From assembly GCA_944325075.1 (NCBI GenBank), contig CALUYU010000010.1, forward strand, positions 1 to 48,010: a DNA stretch of 48,010 nt, written 5' to 3'. The notes beneath the pieces were generated by a model that did not search any database, was not told the DNA's origin, and saw nothing but the letters and a program-made list of their open reading frames with translations. The stretch comes from Candidatus Gastranaerophilales bacterium. Its GTDB lineage: Bacteria > Cyanobacteriota > Vampirovibrionia > Gastranaerophilales > Gastranaerophilaceae. Both the position numbers and the translations under genes were made by a program. This document shows positions 15,342-23,173 of the stretch, in pieces (position 1 is the first letter of the stretch; every line of letters starts with the position of its first letter).

Positions 15342-16562
15342 ATGGGTAAATATTTTTATAGAGCTGTAAAAGATAAAAAAGAGCTTGTAACCGGTTATGT
15401 TGAAGCAGAAAGTGCGATCGAAGCAAAGGAGAAGGTAAAACTTTTAGGTTTTGCTCCTGCCGGAATTTATGAAGAGGATTTTTCTACATCCGGAAAGACT
15501 GAGAAACGGACGAAATCACCGGGAATCAATTTAAAACTTAGTGATAAAATTTCTTTTACTTCAGAACTTCAAATGTTGCTGAGTTCGGGAATTTCTCCTT
15601 TAGAATCTCTTGAGACAATTTCTTTACATTCACCAAGTAAAAGAGTTGCAATTTTTGCGGAAGATCTTGGAAAGAAGATTAGGCAAGGAGCTACTTTATC
15701 AGAAGCTATGGCTCCTTATTCAGATTCTTTGGGTAATATTTATATAGCTTTGTGCAAGACCGGTGAAGAATCAGGGTCTTTAAGTACAACACTTTCTTAT
15801 CTTACGGATCTTTTAAAAAAACAAGATGCTTTGAAGGCAAAATATATCCAAATGTCAATTTATCCAACTGTTTTGGTTATTGTGATGGTAGGAATGTTTT
15901 TTCTCTTTGGAGGATTTCTTTTCCCTCGATTTATAGAAATTTGCAATATTAGTCCGGAAGATGTTCCGTTTATGGCGAAAATTTTGATTGATAGTGTAAG
16001 TTTTATTCAGCATTACTGGCTGCTTCTTGTTTTGGGTATCGGCGGGCTTTTATACGGAATAAACTTAAGTGTAGGGTTGAAAAATGTTAAGCGAGGATTA
16101 AGCTCTTTTGTTCTTTCGATACCTAAACTTTGCGATTGTGTTCGTTACATGTCGCTTTCTCATTATATGTCTGTTCTCCATGTTGCATATGAATCGGGGG
16201 TTCCGATTGTTAAATCTTTGGATCTTGCTGAAAATACAATTTCTAATGATATAATAAAAGATGAAGCTGTTCAGGTTTCTAAATATGTTGATAAGGGTGA
16301 AAATCTTGCAGAAGCTTTTTATAAGTCAAATCTTCTTCCCGGGGTTCTCCTCTCTCTTGTTTCGACCGGAGAAAAAACCGGAAAGCTTGGCTTGATGTTT
16401 CGGGATTGTGCATTGGGAATTGAAAAAAAACTTGATGCGGCAATTGATGCTTTAAGTAAAGCTTTTGAACCGACTCTTCTTGTAATTATCGGTTTTGGCG
16501 TTGCTTATCTTGCTATAGCTTTTATGCAGATGTATGCTGGCGCTTTAGGCACAATTATGTAG
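15342..16562 (+). CDS. Type II secretion/type IV pilus inner-membrane platform protein (GspF/PilC family)
   Basis: The 406-residue protein has the duplicated GspF architecture. Each cytoplasmic helical domain (about 65-190 and 270-380) carries the typical LxxGxxxLESLE or VPIVKSLDLAE and GEESGSL or GEKTGKLG motifs. Three membrane segments lie near 172-195, 220-240 and 375-398. It recruits the assembly ATPase and anchors the pseudopilus. No ATPase or pilin gene is adjacent, although a pseudopilin lies at the left edge of the window. It has its own leaderless-type promoter. Confidence 0.92.
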   Translation: MGKYFYRAVKDKKELVTGYVEAESAIEAKEKVKLLGFAPAGIYEEDFSTSGKTEKRTKSPGINLKLSDKISFTSELQMLLSSGISPLESLETISLHSPSKRVAIFAEDLGKKIRQGATLSEAMAPYSDSLGNIYIALCKTGEESGSLSTTLSYLTDLLKKQDALKAKYIQMSIYPTVLVIVMVGMFFLFGGFLFPRFIEICNISPEDVPFMAKILIDSVSFIQHYWLLLVLGIGGLLYGINLSVGLKNVKRGLSSFVLSIPKLCDCVRYMSLSHYMSVLHVAYESGVPIVKSLDLAENTISNDIIKDEAVQVSKYVDKGENLAEAFYKSNLLPGVLLSLVSTGEKTGKLGLMFRDCALGIEKKLDAAIDALSKAFEPTLLVIIGFGVAYLAIAFMQMYAGALGTIM

Positions 16563-16569
16563 TTGTTTA

Positions 16570-16598
16570 TTTACATCGGTTTGTAAACATGGTATAAT
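16570..16598 (+). promoter_or_regulatory. Promoter of the PadR gene, leaderless geometry
   Basis: TTTACA (16570-16575), 17 bases, TATAAT (16593-16598), then TCTTTT and ATG at 16605. No ribosome site is visible. Confidence 0.65.
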
Positions 16599-16604
16599 TC
16601 TTTT

Positions 16605-17129
16605 ATGATTGAATTGCTTATTTTGTATATTCTAACCCGTCGGGAGTTTACAATGTACGGGATCTTAAAGGAAATTGAAAGCAGGTTTTCCTGCTATACC
16701 CGTCCCAGTTTTGGAGCGTTAAAGCCAGCATTAAGACGGTTAGAATACGGCGGTTTTATTTCTTCTAAAAAAGTAATCTCGGAAGGAGGAAAACTTTCTG
16801 TGTATTATTCTCCGGAAAAGTCTGCGGAAAAGGAATTACGCCGCCTGATTACAGAAAAATTAAGTGATAATCCGCTTCAATTTATATCTAATGCGAAAAT
16901 TAAGATGTCTCTTGCCGGATTATTAGATAAAAATGAGAGAGCAGAACTTTTCCTTCATTTAAAAACACTTGCATTAACATTCAAGCAATCCGCAGAAAGT
17001 ATTTTAAATGACGAATATACAGAAAAAGATTTCTATCAAAAAATACTATTAGATAATTCTGTTGTTGAGTATTCTAATCTTATTGCAGTCATAGAAGGAT
17101 TTGAAAAAGATAATGAGCGCAATAGTTAA
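16605..17129 (+). CDS. PadR-family transcriptional regulator
   Basis: The 174-residue protein starts MIELLILYILTRREFTMYGI, the usual PadR winged-helix opening. It continues with SFGALKPALRRLEYGGFI, the recognition helix and wing, then a C-terminal coiled-coil dimerisation part. PadR proteins are usually repressors responding to small ligands. The target is unknown. The gene overlaps the start of the DUF512 gene by 17 bases, so the two are co-expressed. Confidence 0.85.
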   Translation: MIELLILYILTRREFTMYGILKEIESRFSCYTRPSFGALKPALRRLEYGGFISSKKVISEGGKLSVYYSPEKSAEKELRRLITEKLSDNPLQFISNAKIKMSLAGLLDKNERAELFLHLKTLALTFKQSAESILNDEYTEKDFYQKILLDNSVVEYSNLIAVIEGFEKDNERNS

Positions 17130-18390
17130 TAAAGTTCTCAAAGGATCTATAGCAGAAGAATTAGAAATTGAGCAGGGTGATGAAATTGTTTCAATTGACG
17201 ACAATGTCATGAGTGACATGATTGATTATAATTTTTTCTGTAAAGCAGATTTTTTGACCCTTGAAGTAAAAAAGAAAAATGGTGAAACTGAGGTTATTGA
17301 AATTGAAAAGGATTATGATGAAGATCTTGGGATTGTATTTGAAAGTGCAGTATTTGACCGTGTAAAACCTTGTTTAAATCATTGTATTTTCTGTTTTGTT
17401 GACCAACAGCCTAAGGGGCTCCGGGAAAGCTTGTATGTTAAAGACGATGATTACAGGCTTTCATATCTTCAAGGAACATATATAACTCTTACGAACTTAA
17501 CAGAAAAGGATAAAGACAGAATTGCAAAAATGCATTTGGGACCTTTTTACGTTTCAGTTCACACAACAAATCCTGAACTTAGAGTAAAAATGTTACGAAA
17601 TCCTAATGCCGGTAAATCTTTGGAAAACTTAAAATGGTTTAGAAAACACAAGATTCCGTTTCATGCACAAATAGTTCTGTGTCCCGGGTTAAATGACGGT
17701 GAGGAGCTTGAAAGAACTTTATCAGATCTTGCGGGTTTAAAAAATACGGTTCTTTCGGTTGCAATTGTGCCGGTCGGAATAACTCAATTCCGTGAAGAGG
17801 CAATAAGGCAGGTTGATAAAAACTGTGCTCTTCAGACAATAGAAATTTCATCAAAATATAAAAAGGTTTGCTGTTCTGACGAATTTTTCCTGATTGCAGG
17901 AAAACCTATCCCTCCGGCAAAATATTATGGTAATTTTTCCCAGCTTGAAGATGGTGTAGGTTCAATAAGATATTTATTAGAAAATTTTAAAAATCTTAGT
18001 CTTCCGGATAAAATTGCTAAACCGTTGAAAGTCATTTTGGCAACTTCTTTTGCTGCAAAATCTGCAATTGAAGAAATTTCCGGCAAGCTTAATAAAATAA
18101 AAAATTTCTCTTCAGAAGTTGTTCCGGTTAAGTCTGATTATTGGGGACAGGATATCACTGTAGCGGGCCTTATCACTACAGAGGATTTAATATCTGCTTT
18201 AGAAGGAAAAGATGCAGATTTTGTTGTTATTCCTTCAGTTATGCTAAGACCATACAGCGAGGATTTTCTTGATGGCAAAAGTCTTGATTATGTCCGGGAA
18301 AAGACTTCTAAAAAGTTTTTCGTGGTACAAAATATATATTCAATGAGTGAGTTGGTAGATTATTTAAAGAATCAGGTTAATAATATTTAG
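17113..18390 (+). CDS. DUF512 protein: PDZ-like domain fused to radical-SAM domain
   Basis: The 425-residue protein has an N-terminal PDZ-like segment (VNKVLKGSIAEELEIEQGDE) followed by a radical-SAM cluster motif CLNHCIFC (C87, C91, C94). A C-terminal DUF512 region contains the GKPIPPAKYYG-type motif. Radical-SAM enzymes bind a [4Fe-4S] cluster and S-adenosylmethionine; the substrate of this family is not known. Homologues are widespread in Cyanobacteria and Clostridia. I use ATG 17113; a TTG four codons earlier is possible. A terminator follows at 18399. Fe-S supply would come from NifU/NifS encoded in the same window. Confidence 0.88.
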   Translation: MSAIVNKVLKGSIAEELEIEQGDEIVSIDDNVMSDMIDYNFFCKADFLTLEVKKKNGETEVIEIEKDYDEDLGIVFESAVFDRVKPCLNHCIFCFVDQQPKGLRESLYVKDDDYRLSYLQGTYITLTNLTEKDKDRIAKMHLGPFYVSVHTTNPELRVKMLRNPNAGKSLENLKWFRKHKIPFHAQIVLCPGLNDGEELERTLSDLAGLKNTVLSVAIVPVGITQFREEAIRQVDKNCALQTIEISSKYKKVCCSDEFFLIAGKPIPPAKYYGNFSQLEDGVGSIRYLLENFKNLSLPDKIAKPLKVILATSFAAKSAIEEISGKLNKIKNFSSEVVPVKSDYWGQDITVAGLITTEDLISALEGKDADFVVIPSVMLRPYSEDFLDGKSLDYVREKTSKKFFVVQNIYSMSELVDYLKNQVNNI

Positions 18391-18398
18391 GTTCCGTT

Positions 18399-18421
18399 CG
18401 TATTTTTCTGGTAAAAATACG
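18399..18421 (+). terminator. Terminator after the DUF512 gene
   Basis: CGTATTTTT and AAAAATACG pair across a 5-base loop, followed by a T-rich tract. Confidence 0.6.
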
Positions 18422-18439
18422 GCTTGTTTTCTGTATTTT

Positions 18440-18469
18440 TTGACTTTTGGGTAAAAATTATTATATATC
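18440..18469 (+). promoter_or_regulatory. Candidate promoter for the flagellar rod cluster
   Basis: TTGACT (18440-18445) with TATATA or TATATC 16-18 bases later, about 100 bases before the first rod gene. No sigma-28 or sigma-54 pattern is obvious. Confidence 0.35.
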
Positions 18470-18568
18470 TTTATAAATCTCATATAAACAGATGATTTTA
18501 TTTTTCAAAATTAAACCATCATGTATTTATATACGATAAATAATATGAGTAAGTAGAGGTAGATTTTT

Positions 18569-19267
18569 ATGAGAATAAACGGCGGAATTGAATTTTATCA
18601 GAATGGAATGCAAATTCCTCTGCGGGCAATGCAAGTTCAGACCGAGTTGATGAATATTCATAACGAAAACGTCATTGGCTCTGATAAAGTAGGGTACCAA
18701 AGACAGGAGGCCGTGGTATCTTCTTTTACCGAGTACTTGGGAACCCATGGTATTTCAACGTCTACAGATGACAAAGTCGGCCGTATTTTTTATACCAAAA
18801 ACCCTCTTGATTTAGCAGCAGCAAGCAAGGGATATTTTCAAGTAGAAACTGAAAATGGCGTAAAACTTACAAGAGACGGCCGTTTCAAAATCGATAAAGA
18901 CGGAAATCTTCTCTCACTTGATGATCAAAAAGTTTTGTCATCTTCCGGTGTGCCTATTCAGCTTCATATTGTGCCGGATGATCTTGCTAAAATTAAAATT
19001 GAAGATAATGGGGCGATAAGTGTTTTTAATGACAAGTCCCGTAAACTTGAACATGTTGCAACTCTCGGGTTGGTCGATGCCCGCGGGGTTCTGGTGGACA
19101 ACCCGCAGATAAAGCAGGGATATTGCGAATATTCCAATGTTTCTCTTCAAAATGAGTTTGTTGAAATGATGCCTATTATCAGAAATTTTGAGGCTAACAG
19201 ACAGGTGTTCTTAATCCAGAACCAGAACTTACAAAAAGTTATAAACCAGCTTGGATCAACTTCATAA
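18569..19267 (+). CDS. Flagellar rod/hook-basal-body protein of the FlgF/FlgG family
   Basis: The 232-residue protein has the N-terminal rod-protein pattern (QNGMQIPLRAMQVQTELMNI and a GYQRQE segment). It has the matching C-terminal amphipathic helix (NVSLQNEFVEMMPIIRNFEA then NRQVFLIQNQNL). A central FFD/GYF-type domain (KGYFQVETENGVKLTRDGRF) is typical of FlgF and FlgG. These proteins build the distal rod in the periplasm. I cannot decide between FlgF and FlgG. It opens a four-gene run with 15-21 base gaps. Confidence 0.82.
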   Translation: MRINGGIEFYQNGMQIPLRAMQVQTELMNIHNENVIGSDKVGYQRQEAVVSSFTEYLGTHGISTSTDDKVGRIFYTKNPLDLAAASKGYFQVETENGVKLTRDGRFKIDKDGNLLSLDDQKVLSSSGVPIQLHIVPDDLAKIKIEDNGAISVFNDKSRKLEHVATLGLVDARGVLVDNPQIKQGYCEYSNVSLQNEFVEMMPIIRNFEANRQVFLIQNQNLQKVINQLGSTS

Positions 19268-19282
19268 AGGAGGAATTAGCCA

Positions 19283-19996
19283 ATGCATAATTTGCAGGGA
19301 ATTATCAGGAAAAATACAAATAATGTTCTTAATCAATGGGACAAACTTGGTTATGTTGCAAATAACCTCTCTAATTTTAATACAAGAGGTTATAAGGCTG
19401 TTCGGTTTGAACAAATGCTTAGTCCTGACGGTTATCTTACCGGAGTCTTGCGTACAGATAACCGGCAGGGTTCTCTTCAGATAACAAGTAATCCTTTTGA
19501 TGTCGCCATAAATGGTCAGGGCTATATTCCGGTTTTTTCAAAATCCGGTGAGGTTGCCTACACAAGAGATGGCGCTTTTAAGCAGGGAGTTGACGGTTAT
19601 CTTGTAACTTCTGATGATTGGATTGTAGGCAATGGCATAAAAATCCCTTCTAACTGTTATAAATTTGTTATCAAGGGCAACGGGGATGTTGTTGCTTACC
19701 AGAAAGGGGAAGTTAATGGTAAAAAGTTGGGTAATATCCCGCTTGTTACTTTTGATAACCCCGAGGGCCTTGAGCAATGTGATATGAATAAAATGCGTCC
19801 GACAGAGGAGTCCGGAGAACCAAGGCTGGTTAAAGACCATGAAAGAATTGTGCAAAATCAGTTGGAAAATTCCAATATTAGTATTTTTGATTCCGTAACC
19901 GATATGCTCAGGCTAAACGCATCTATGCTTGCAAGTACGAGAATGATGAAGGTTGTCGATGATATGTACAACAAATCTATAAATATCAGAGAATAG
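19283..19996 (+). CDS. Second FlgF/FlgG-family rod protein
   Basis: The 237-residue protein has NNLSNFNTRGYKAVRFEQML near the start, a GQGYIPVFSKSGEVAYTRDG core, and a C-terminal helix ending in SMLASTRMMKVVDDMYNKS. It is paralogous to the preceding gene, which fits the usual flgF-flgG tandem. The N-terminal extension before the conserved region is slightly longer than usual. It has a good ribosome site (AAAGGAGG). Confidence 0.82.
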   Translation: MHNLQGIIRKNTNNVLNQWDKLGYVANNLSNFNTRGYKAVRFEQMLSPDGYLTGVLRTDNRQGSLQITSNPFDVAINGQGYIPVFSKSGEVAYTRDGAFKQGVDGYLVTSDDWIVGNGIKIPSNCYKFVIKGNGDVVAYQKGEVNGKKLGNIPLVTFDNPEGLEQCDMNKMRPTEESGEPRLVKDHERIVQNQLENSNISIFDSVTDMLRLNASMLASTRMMKVVDDMYNKSINIRE

Positions 19997-20011
19997 GAGT
20001 GAGGTTAAAAT

Positions 20012-20359
20012 ATGTATTCACCACTGGATAGTATGGGTAAAGTTGAATTAATGCTTGATTTAGTTGCTCAAAGGCAGTTGGCTTTAGGCTCTAATTTGGC
20101 AAATATGCATACTCCCGGGTACGTCCGCAGAGATATAGATTTTAGTGAATATCTCGGGTCTATGAATAGTCCTCTTGAGACAAAATTATCTCAAAAACTT
20201 GGACCTTCCGCTATTATGGAGGAACGTTACCAGGAAGAAATACGGCCTGATAAAGAACTTATTGAAATGCAGAATAACTCAATTCTCTACTCGATGGCAG
20301 CAAGAAGAATGTCTAATATTATTACTGAAATGAAAACAGTAATTAACGTTGGCAAGTAG
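20012..20359 (+). CDS. flgB: Flagellar proximal rod protein FlgB
   Basis: The 115-residue protein has the expected size. It has the N-terminal motif LDLVAQRQLALGSNLANMHT then PGYVRRDIDFSEYL, and a C-terminal helix (NSILYSMAARRMSNIITEM) characteristic of FlgB. It starts 15 bases after the preceding rod gene, with AGGAGTGAGG upstream. It acts at the base of the rod next to the MS ring. Confidence 0.88.
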   Translation: MYSPLDSMGKVELMLDLVAQRQLALGSNLANMHTPGYVRRDIDFSEYLGSMNSPLETKLSQKLGPSAIMEERYQEEIRPDKELIEMQNNSILYSMAARRMSNIITEMKTVINVGK

Positions 20360-20380
20360 AATTAAAGAAGGGCAAAAATT

Positions 20381-20824
20381 ATGGGCATACTAGAATCAAT
20401 GAATATAGGCGGCAGGGCATTAAGAGCTCATGGCTACAGACTTGATGTTCATACCAAAAATATCGCAAACGTTGATACTCCGAATTATATCCGAAAAATT
20501 CCGATCCTTAATGCAACGGAAGATATATCTTTTCATGGGCTTATGAATGAAATGAAAACAGATGTGTTTGGTGTAGGCACTTTGCCTTATCTTCAGGGCG
20601 GAGTCGTTTTCAACGGATGTGTTGAAGATCCTACTCTTGGAGAAAAAATTTATAAACCCGGTCACCCTGATGCGGATGCTAACGGTTATATAAGGGCTTC
20701 TAATGTAAATCCTATGGTTGAAATGGCGGATGCAATCCTTGCTCAAAGGGCTTATGAAGCTAATTTGGCTCTTGTTAGCATAAGCAAATCTATGGCGCAG
20801 AAAGCTATTGAAATAGGACGTTAG
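20381..20824 (+). CDS. flgC: Flagellar proximal rod protein FlgC
   Basis: The 147-residue protein has HTKNIANVDTPNYIRKIPIL near the N-terminus, the conserved HPDADANGYIRASNVNPMVE, and a C-terminal QRAYEANLAL helix. All are diagnostic of FlgC. Normally fliE follows flgBC; here the gene ends against a convergent small gene, the two stop codons overlapping by four bases. The flagellar cluster is therefore only four rod genes in this window. Confidence 0.92.
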   Translation: MGILESMNIGGRALRAHGYRLDVHTKNIANVDTPNYIRKIPILNATEDISFHGLMNEMKTDVFGVGTLPYLQGGVVFNGCVEDPTLGEKIYKPGHPDADANGYIRASNVNPMVEMADAILAQRAYEANLALVSISKSMAQKAIEIGR

Positions 20825-21096
20825 TTTTTATTGCCAAATTTTTGATCCCTAATATATGCCGGTAGGGTCTTATCAAAACAGCTAAGGTACTTCTTTCTTT
20901 TTTTGGAAAGATACTCTCGTAATGCATTTATTGAGTTTTCATTTAGTCTATATACTTGTATAGGTTTGTGATTTTCACTCCCAAGGTTTTCTACATATTG
21001 CCACAATGTGTAATGGCATAACCAGCCTTTAAGAGTTTTTATATGCAGTCCTAATTTTTTTGCAAGACAGGTTACTTCAATTATATTATCGTTCAT
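20821..21096 (-). CDS. Small putative DNA-binding protein, 91 aa
   Basis: The segment VTCLAKKLGLHIKTLKGWLC (8-27) looks like a MerR/excisionase-type helix-turn-helix. The rest is basic, with a C-terminal AYIRDQKFGNKN. The family is not recognised. It lies at the end of a leftward group of three small genes and converges on flgC. It could mark the start of the integrated element, where small regulators are common, but no att site is seen. Confidence 0.5.
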   Translation of the reverse strand: MNDNIIEVTCLAKKLGLHIKTLKGWLCHYTLWQYVENLGSENHKPIQVYRLNENSINALREYLSKKRKKYLSCFDKTLPAYIRDQKFGNKN

Positions 21097-21119
21097 TTTA
21101 AATTCCCGGAGTTAACTTT

Positions 21120-21320
21120 CTATATATGGTTCATCTCATTAGCAACAGCTATAAGCTGGAACGTATTTGTACATTTTAATTTTAACTTTGCTCTGTCAAT
21201 GTGGCTTCTCACCGTTCCGTAACTTATATTCAGCCTCCCGGCTATTTCTTTGTCACATAAGCCGTTCATTTTAAGAATTATAACTTCTTTTTCCCGCGGG
21301 CTTAGTTTTTTTGCTGTCAT
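21120..21320 (-). CDS. Stand-alone LuxR/GerE-type HTH protein
   Basis: The 66-residue protein consists only of a GerE domain: LSPREKEVIILKMNGLCDKE then IAGRLNISYGTVRSHIDRA. It has no receiver or ligand-binding domain. The start has AAGGAG upstream. Single-domain LuxR proteins act as small DNA-binding regulators. The target is unknown; it sits 24 bases upstream of the 91-aa gene in the same direction. Confidence 0.8.
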   Translation of the reverse strand: MTAKKLSPREKEVIILKMNGLCDKEIAGRLNISYGTVRSHIDRAKLKLKCTNTFQLIAVANEMNHI

Positions 21321-21405
21321 AGCTATTCTCCTTTTCCTTTCTAAAAATATCTCTGGTTCTGGTTATTTATCTGAATTTTATACTTTTTTTATGTATCTAA
21401 GCTTT

Positions 21406-21747
21406 TCATGTCTCGCTTAGATTCAGGCTTAGCAGCGAAAAATTCTCCGGCAGATTATTACGTTTTAATGATTGTTGATCTATAACAAATCCGGCTGTTA
21501 TATTTTGGTTATTTTCTAGTCTGGTTGGTATTTTAGACACTAAATAATTGCGGCAGCTATATTCTCTAAACTGTTTCCGGTAATTTTTTACTTTTATTAT
21601 GCCTTTTTGGTATGATAGTATTCCCAAGAGATCAGGGCAATATTGCTCTTTGGGAAATGATTTCTCATTCCGCAGAGAGTGTCTTAAGATTGAATGGTAT
21701 ATCTGAACCCAATCATTTTTCACTTTCTTAATTCCTGTATTTGTCAC
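21406..21747 (-). CDS. Hypothetical protein, 113 aa
   Basis: The frame opens at a GTG with no convincing ribosome site and contains no later methionine, so the start is uncertain. The protein is basic in its first half and soluble, with no recognised family. It is leftward, like the two small regulators beyond it, and lies beside the palindromic operator at 21967, from which it may be expressed. A gap of 85 bases separates it from the LuxR-type gene. Confidence 0.4.
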   Translation of the reverse strand: MTNTGIKKVKNDWVQIYHSILRHSLRNEKSFPKEQYCPDLLGILSYQKGIIKVKNYRKQFREYSCRNYLVSKIPTRLENNQNITAGFVIDQQSLKRNNLPENFSLLSLNLSET

Positions 21748-21945
21748 GTCGTTACGTACTTAAAAAATATTAACAAAAATTTATCAGACTTATCAATTTG
21801 TAACTAAAATTTATTTATCTGATATTGTAGTATCTGTAAGCTTTTACGGCATTTTCCCATTATTCTCCTGCCTGTTCTGTCTGGTTGGTACTTGATAGTT
21901 TCTTTATTTTGAGCTACAATTACATAAGGGAGTATCCAAAGGTAA

Positions 21946-21982
21946 TTGAGCTTAGTAACTGTACCTGTATATGAACATATAC
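21946..21982 (+). promoter_or_regulatory. Promoter overlapped by a palindromic operator
   Basis: GTATATG-AA-CATATAC (21967-21982) is a perfect 7-bp inverted repeat. Its left arm contains the -10 (TATATG, 21968-21973) of a candidate promoter whose -35 is TTGAGC (21946-21951). This is the arrangement expected for autorepression by the HTH protein encoded at 22010. Confidence 0.55.
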
Positions 21983-22009
21983 GAAAATGAATAATTTGTC
22001 AATACCAAA

Positions 22010-22504
22010 ATGAATAAAATGATTATAAACAGATTAATAGAAGTTCGAAAAGCTTACGGGTTAAGCGGATATGCATTCGCAAAAAAACTTAATATACCGC
22101 AGCCAACATATTTGCGTTATGAAACCGGAGAACAAAAGTTGTCAGGTAAACTGATAGAGGCATTGGTTGTTCACTGCAATGTCAATGCCTATTGGCTTTT
22201 TACCGGTGAAGGAAATATGTTTATTGATCCTGAAAACAATTCCTGGAACAGGCAGAATGATATTTTGGTTGAGGAAAAACTGTTATCTTTTGGAAAAAGA
22301 TTATCTCTTTTGCAGGCTCATCATAATTTTTTGGATCGGGAGATGGCTAAACTGCTTAAAATTTCCGAAAAATCTTATTTATCTTTGATTGTAGGGAATA
22401 CAAAACCTGATATTGATGTATTAAATCAGATTAAACGCAATTTTAAAATTTCAATAGATTATTTGTTATATGGCGATGATAGTATTGATGATGAGAACTG
22501 TTAA
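22010..22504 (+). CDS. Tandem-HTH (Cro/CI-type) transcriptional regulator
   Basis: The 164-residue protein carries two helix-turn-helix domains of the Xre/Cro-CI type. The first is at about 6-66 (YAFAKKLNIPQPTYLRYETG). The second is more divergent at about 95-155 (MAKLLKISEKSYLSLIVGN). Both end with a similar aromatic-rich segment (AYWLFTGEG and DYLLYGDD), so the protein looks like an internal duplication. There is no LexA-type peptidase domain. It is probably a phage-type repressor acting on the palindrome just upstream. No ribosome site is evident. Confidence 0.75.
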   Translation: MNKMIINRLIEVRKAYGLSGYAFAKKLNIPQPTYLRYETGEQKLSGKLIEALVVHCNVNAYWLFTGEGNMFIDPENNSWNRQNDILVEEKLLSFGKRLSLLQAHHNFLDREMAKLLKISEKSYLSLIVGNTKPDIDVLNQIKRNFKISIDYLLYGDDSIDDENC

Positions 22505-22513
22505 ATTGAAAAA

Positions 22514-22807
22514 TTATCTTTTGAGTTCTCCTGTTTTTGTATCTATTCTTACGTTGTATATATCTTCCAGAGAACGTGTAAGATTGAAGTACCTGTAATC
22601 TGTTCTTTTCCTGGATTTTGCTATATCATTGGACAAACTTTGGTTGGTTTCGGTTATTAACAGTTTAAGGTTTTCAATTTCTCTGAATTCAATATACTGA
22701 AAAATTGTAAATGCTATGCTTATTGTTAACACAACAATAAACAGTCTGTTAACTTCGTTCGACATAAAATCTTTTGCATCCGCAATCAGCAAATGTAAAT
22801 TTTTCAT
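22514..22807 (-). CDS. Small single-pass membrane protein, 97 aa
   Basis: One hydrophobic segment at about 20-38 (RLFIVVLTISIAFTIFQYI) is flanked by a short N-terminal and a longer charged coiled-coil-like C-terminal part. The start has AAGAGGAAG upstream. It converges with the HTH gene, leaving nine bases between stops. Family unknown; small membrane proteins next to repressors are common lysogenic-conversion or exclusion genes, but nothing in the sequence shows that role. Confidence 0.6.
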   Translation of the reverse strand: MKNLHLLIADAKDFMSNEVNRLFIVVLTISIAFTIFQYIEFREIENLKLLITETNQSLSNDIAKSRKRTDYRYFNLTRSLEDIYNVRIDTKTGELKR

Positions 22808-22833
22808 AAATGTTCTTCCTCTTATTCTTTTCC

Positions 22834-22930
22834 TATAATAACGATATAGGATTTATGGAATTTATAAAACATAGTTTTAACCGATGTATTTTTAGTTTAT
22901 TTGGGGGAATATAAAAATTTCCCCTTTTTT
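22834..22930 (+). other. Compact possible small-peptide unit (TATAAT, 19-aa frame, terminator)
   Basis: A TATAAT (22834-22839) is followed by TAGGA and an ATG at 22855 opening a 19-codon frame (MEFIKHSFNRCIFSLFGGI, stop at 22914). The end of the frame forms the left arm of a terminator: GGGGGAAT (22903-22910) pairs with ATTTCCCC (22917-22924), then six T. No known gene explains this rightward terminator. The peptide is hydrophobic and unproven. An inverted repeat, CCTATA/TATAGG (22832-22850), overlaps the -10. Confidence 0.35.
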
Positions 22931-23080
22931 ATCAAATATTATTTTTATTGACTATATTTCATATGTATAATAATTTAAAATAATAAGATGTATTATGATA
23001 TATAATTCCCCTTAACAAAGAGTTACATGAAGATTTGTTATTTTTGCATGAAAAACAGATGAAAAATTTGGGAGGAGAGT
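22931..23080. other. AT-rich gap with no gene seen
   Basis: About 150 bases of very AT-rich sequence. I see no open frame or hairpin of note. It may supply the -35 region for the downstream leader. Confidence 0.4.
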
Positions 23081-23173
23081 TATAATAAAAACAGCCCGGT
23101 AAAACGGTAGGTCTGATGTAAGTCCAAAGAAGTTTTCAGTCCTGAAGGTTTACAAAACGGGATGGGAGGATTT
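23081..23173 (+). ncRNA. Promoter -10 and structured 5' leader of the 130-aa gene
   Basis: TATAAT at 23081-23086 would start an RNA near 23093. The leader of about 80 bases has paired outer segments (CCCG with CGGG, TAAAC-like with GTTTA) and an inner perfect hairpin TTCAG-TC-CTGAA, ending at the ribosome site GGGAGG. I cannot match it to a known riboswitch. It may be a regulatory leader. Confidence 0.35.

Noticed and set aside
23087-23173. Leader considered as a cyclic-di-GMP or other known riboswitch
   Set aside because: I could not line up the conserved core of any known class, so it stays an unassigned structured leader.
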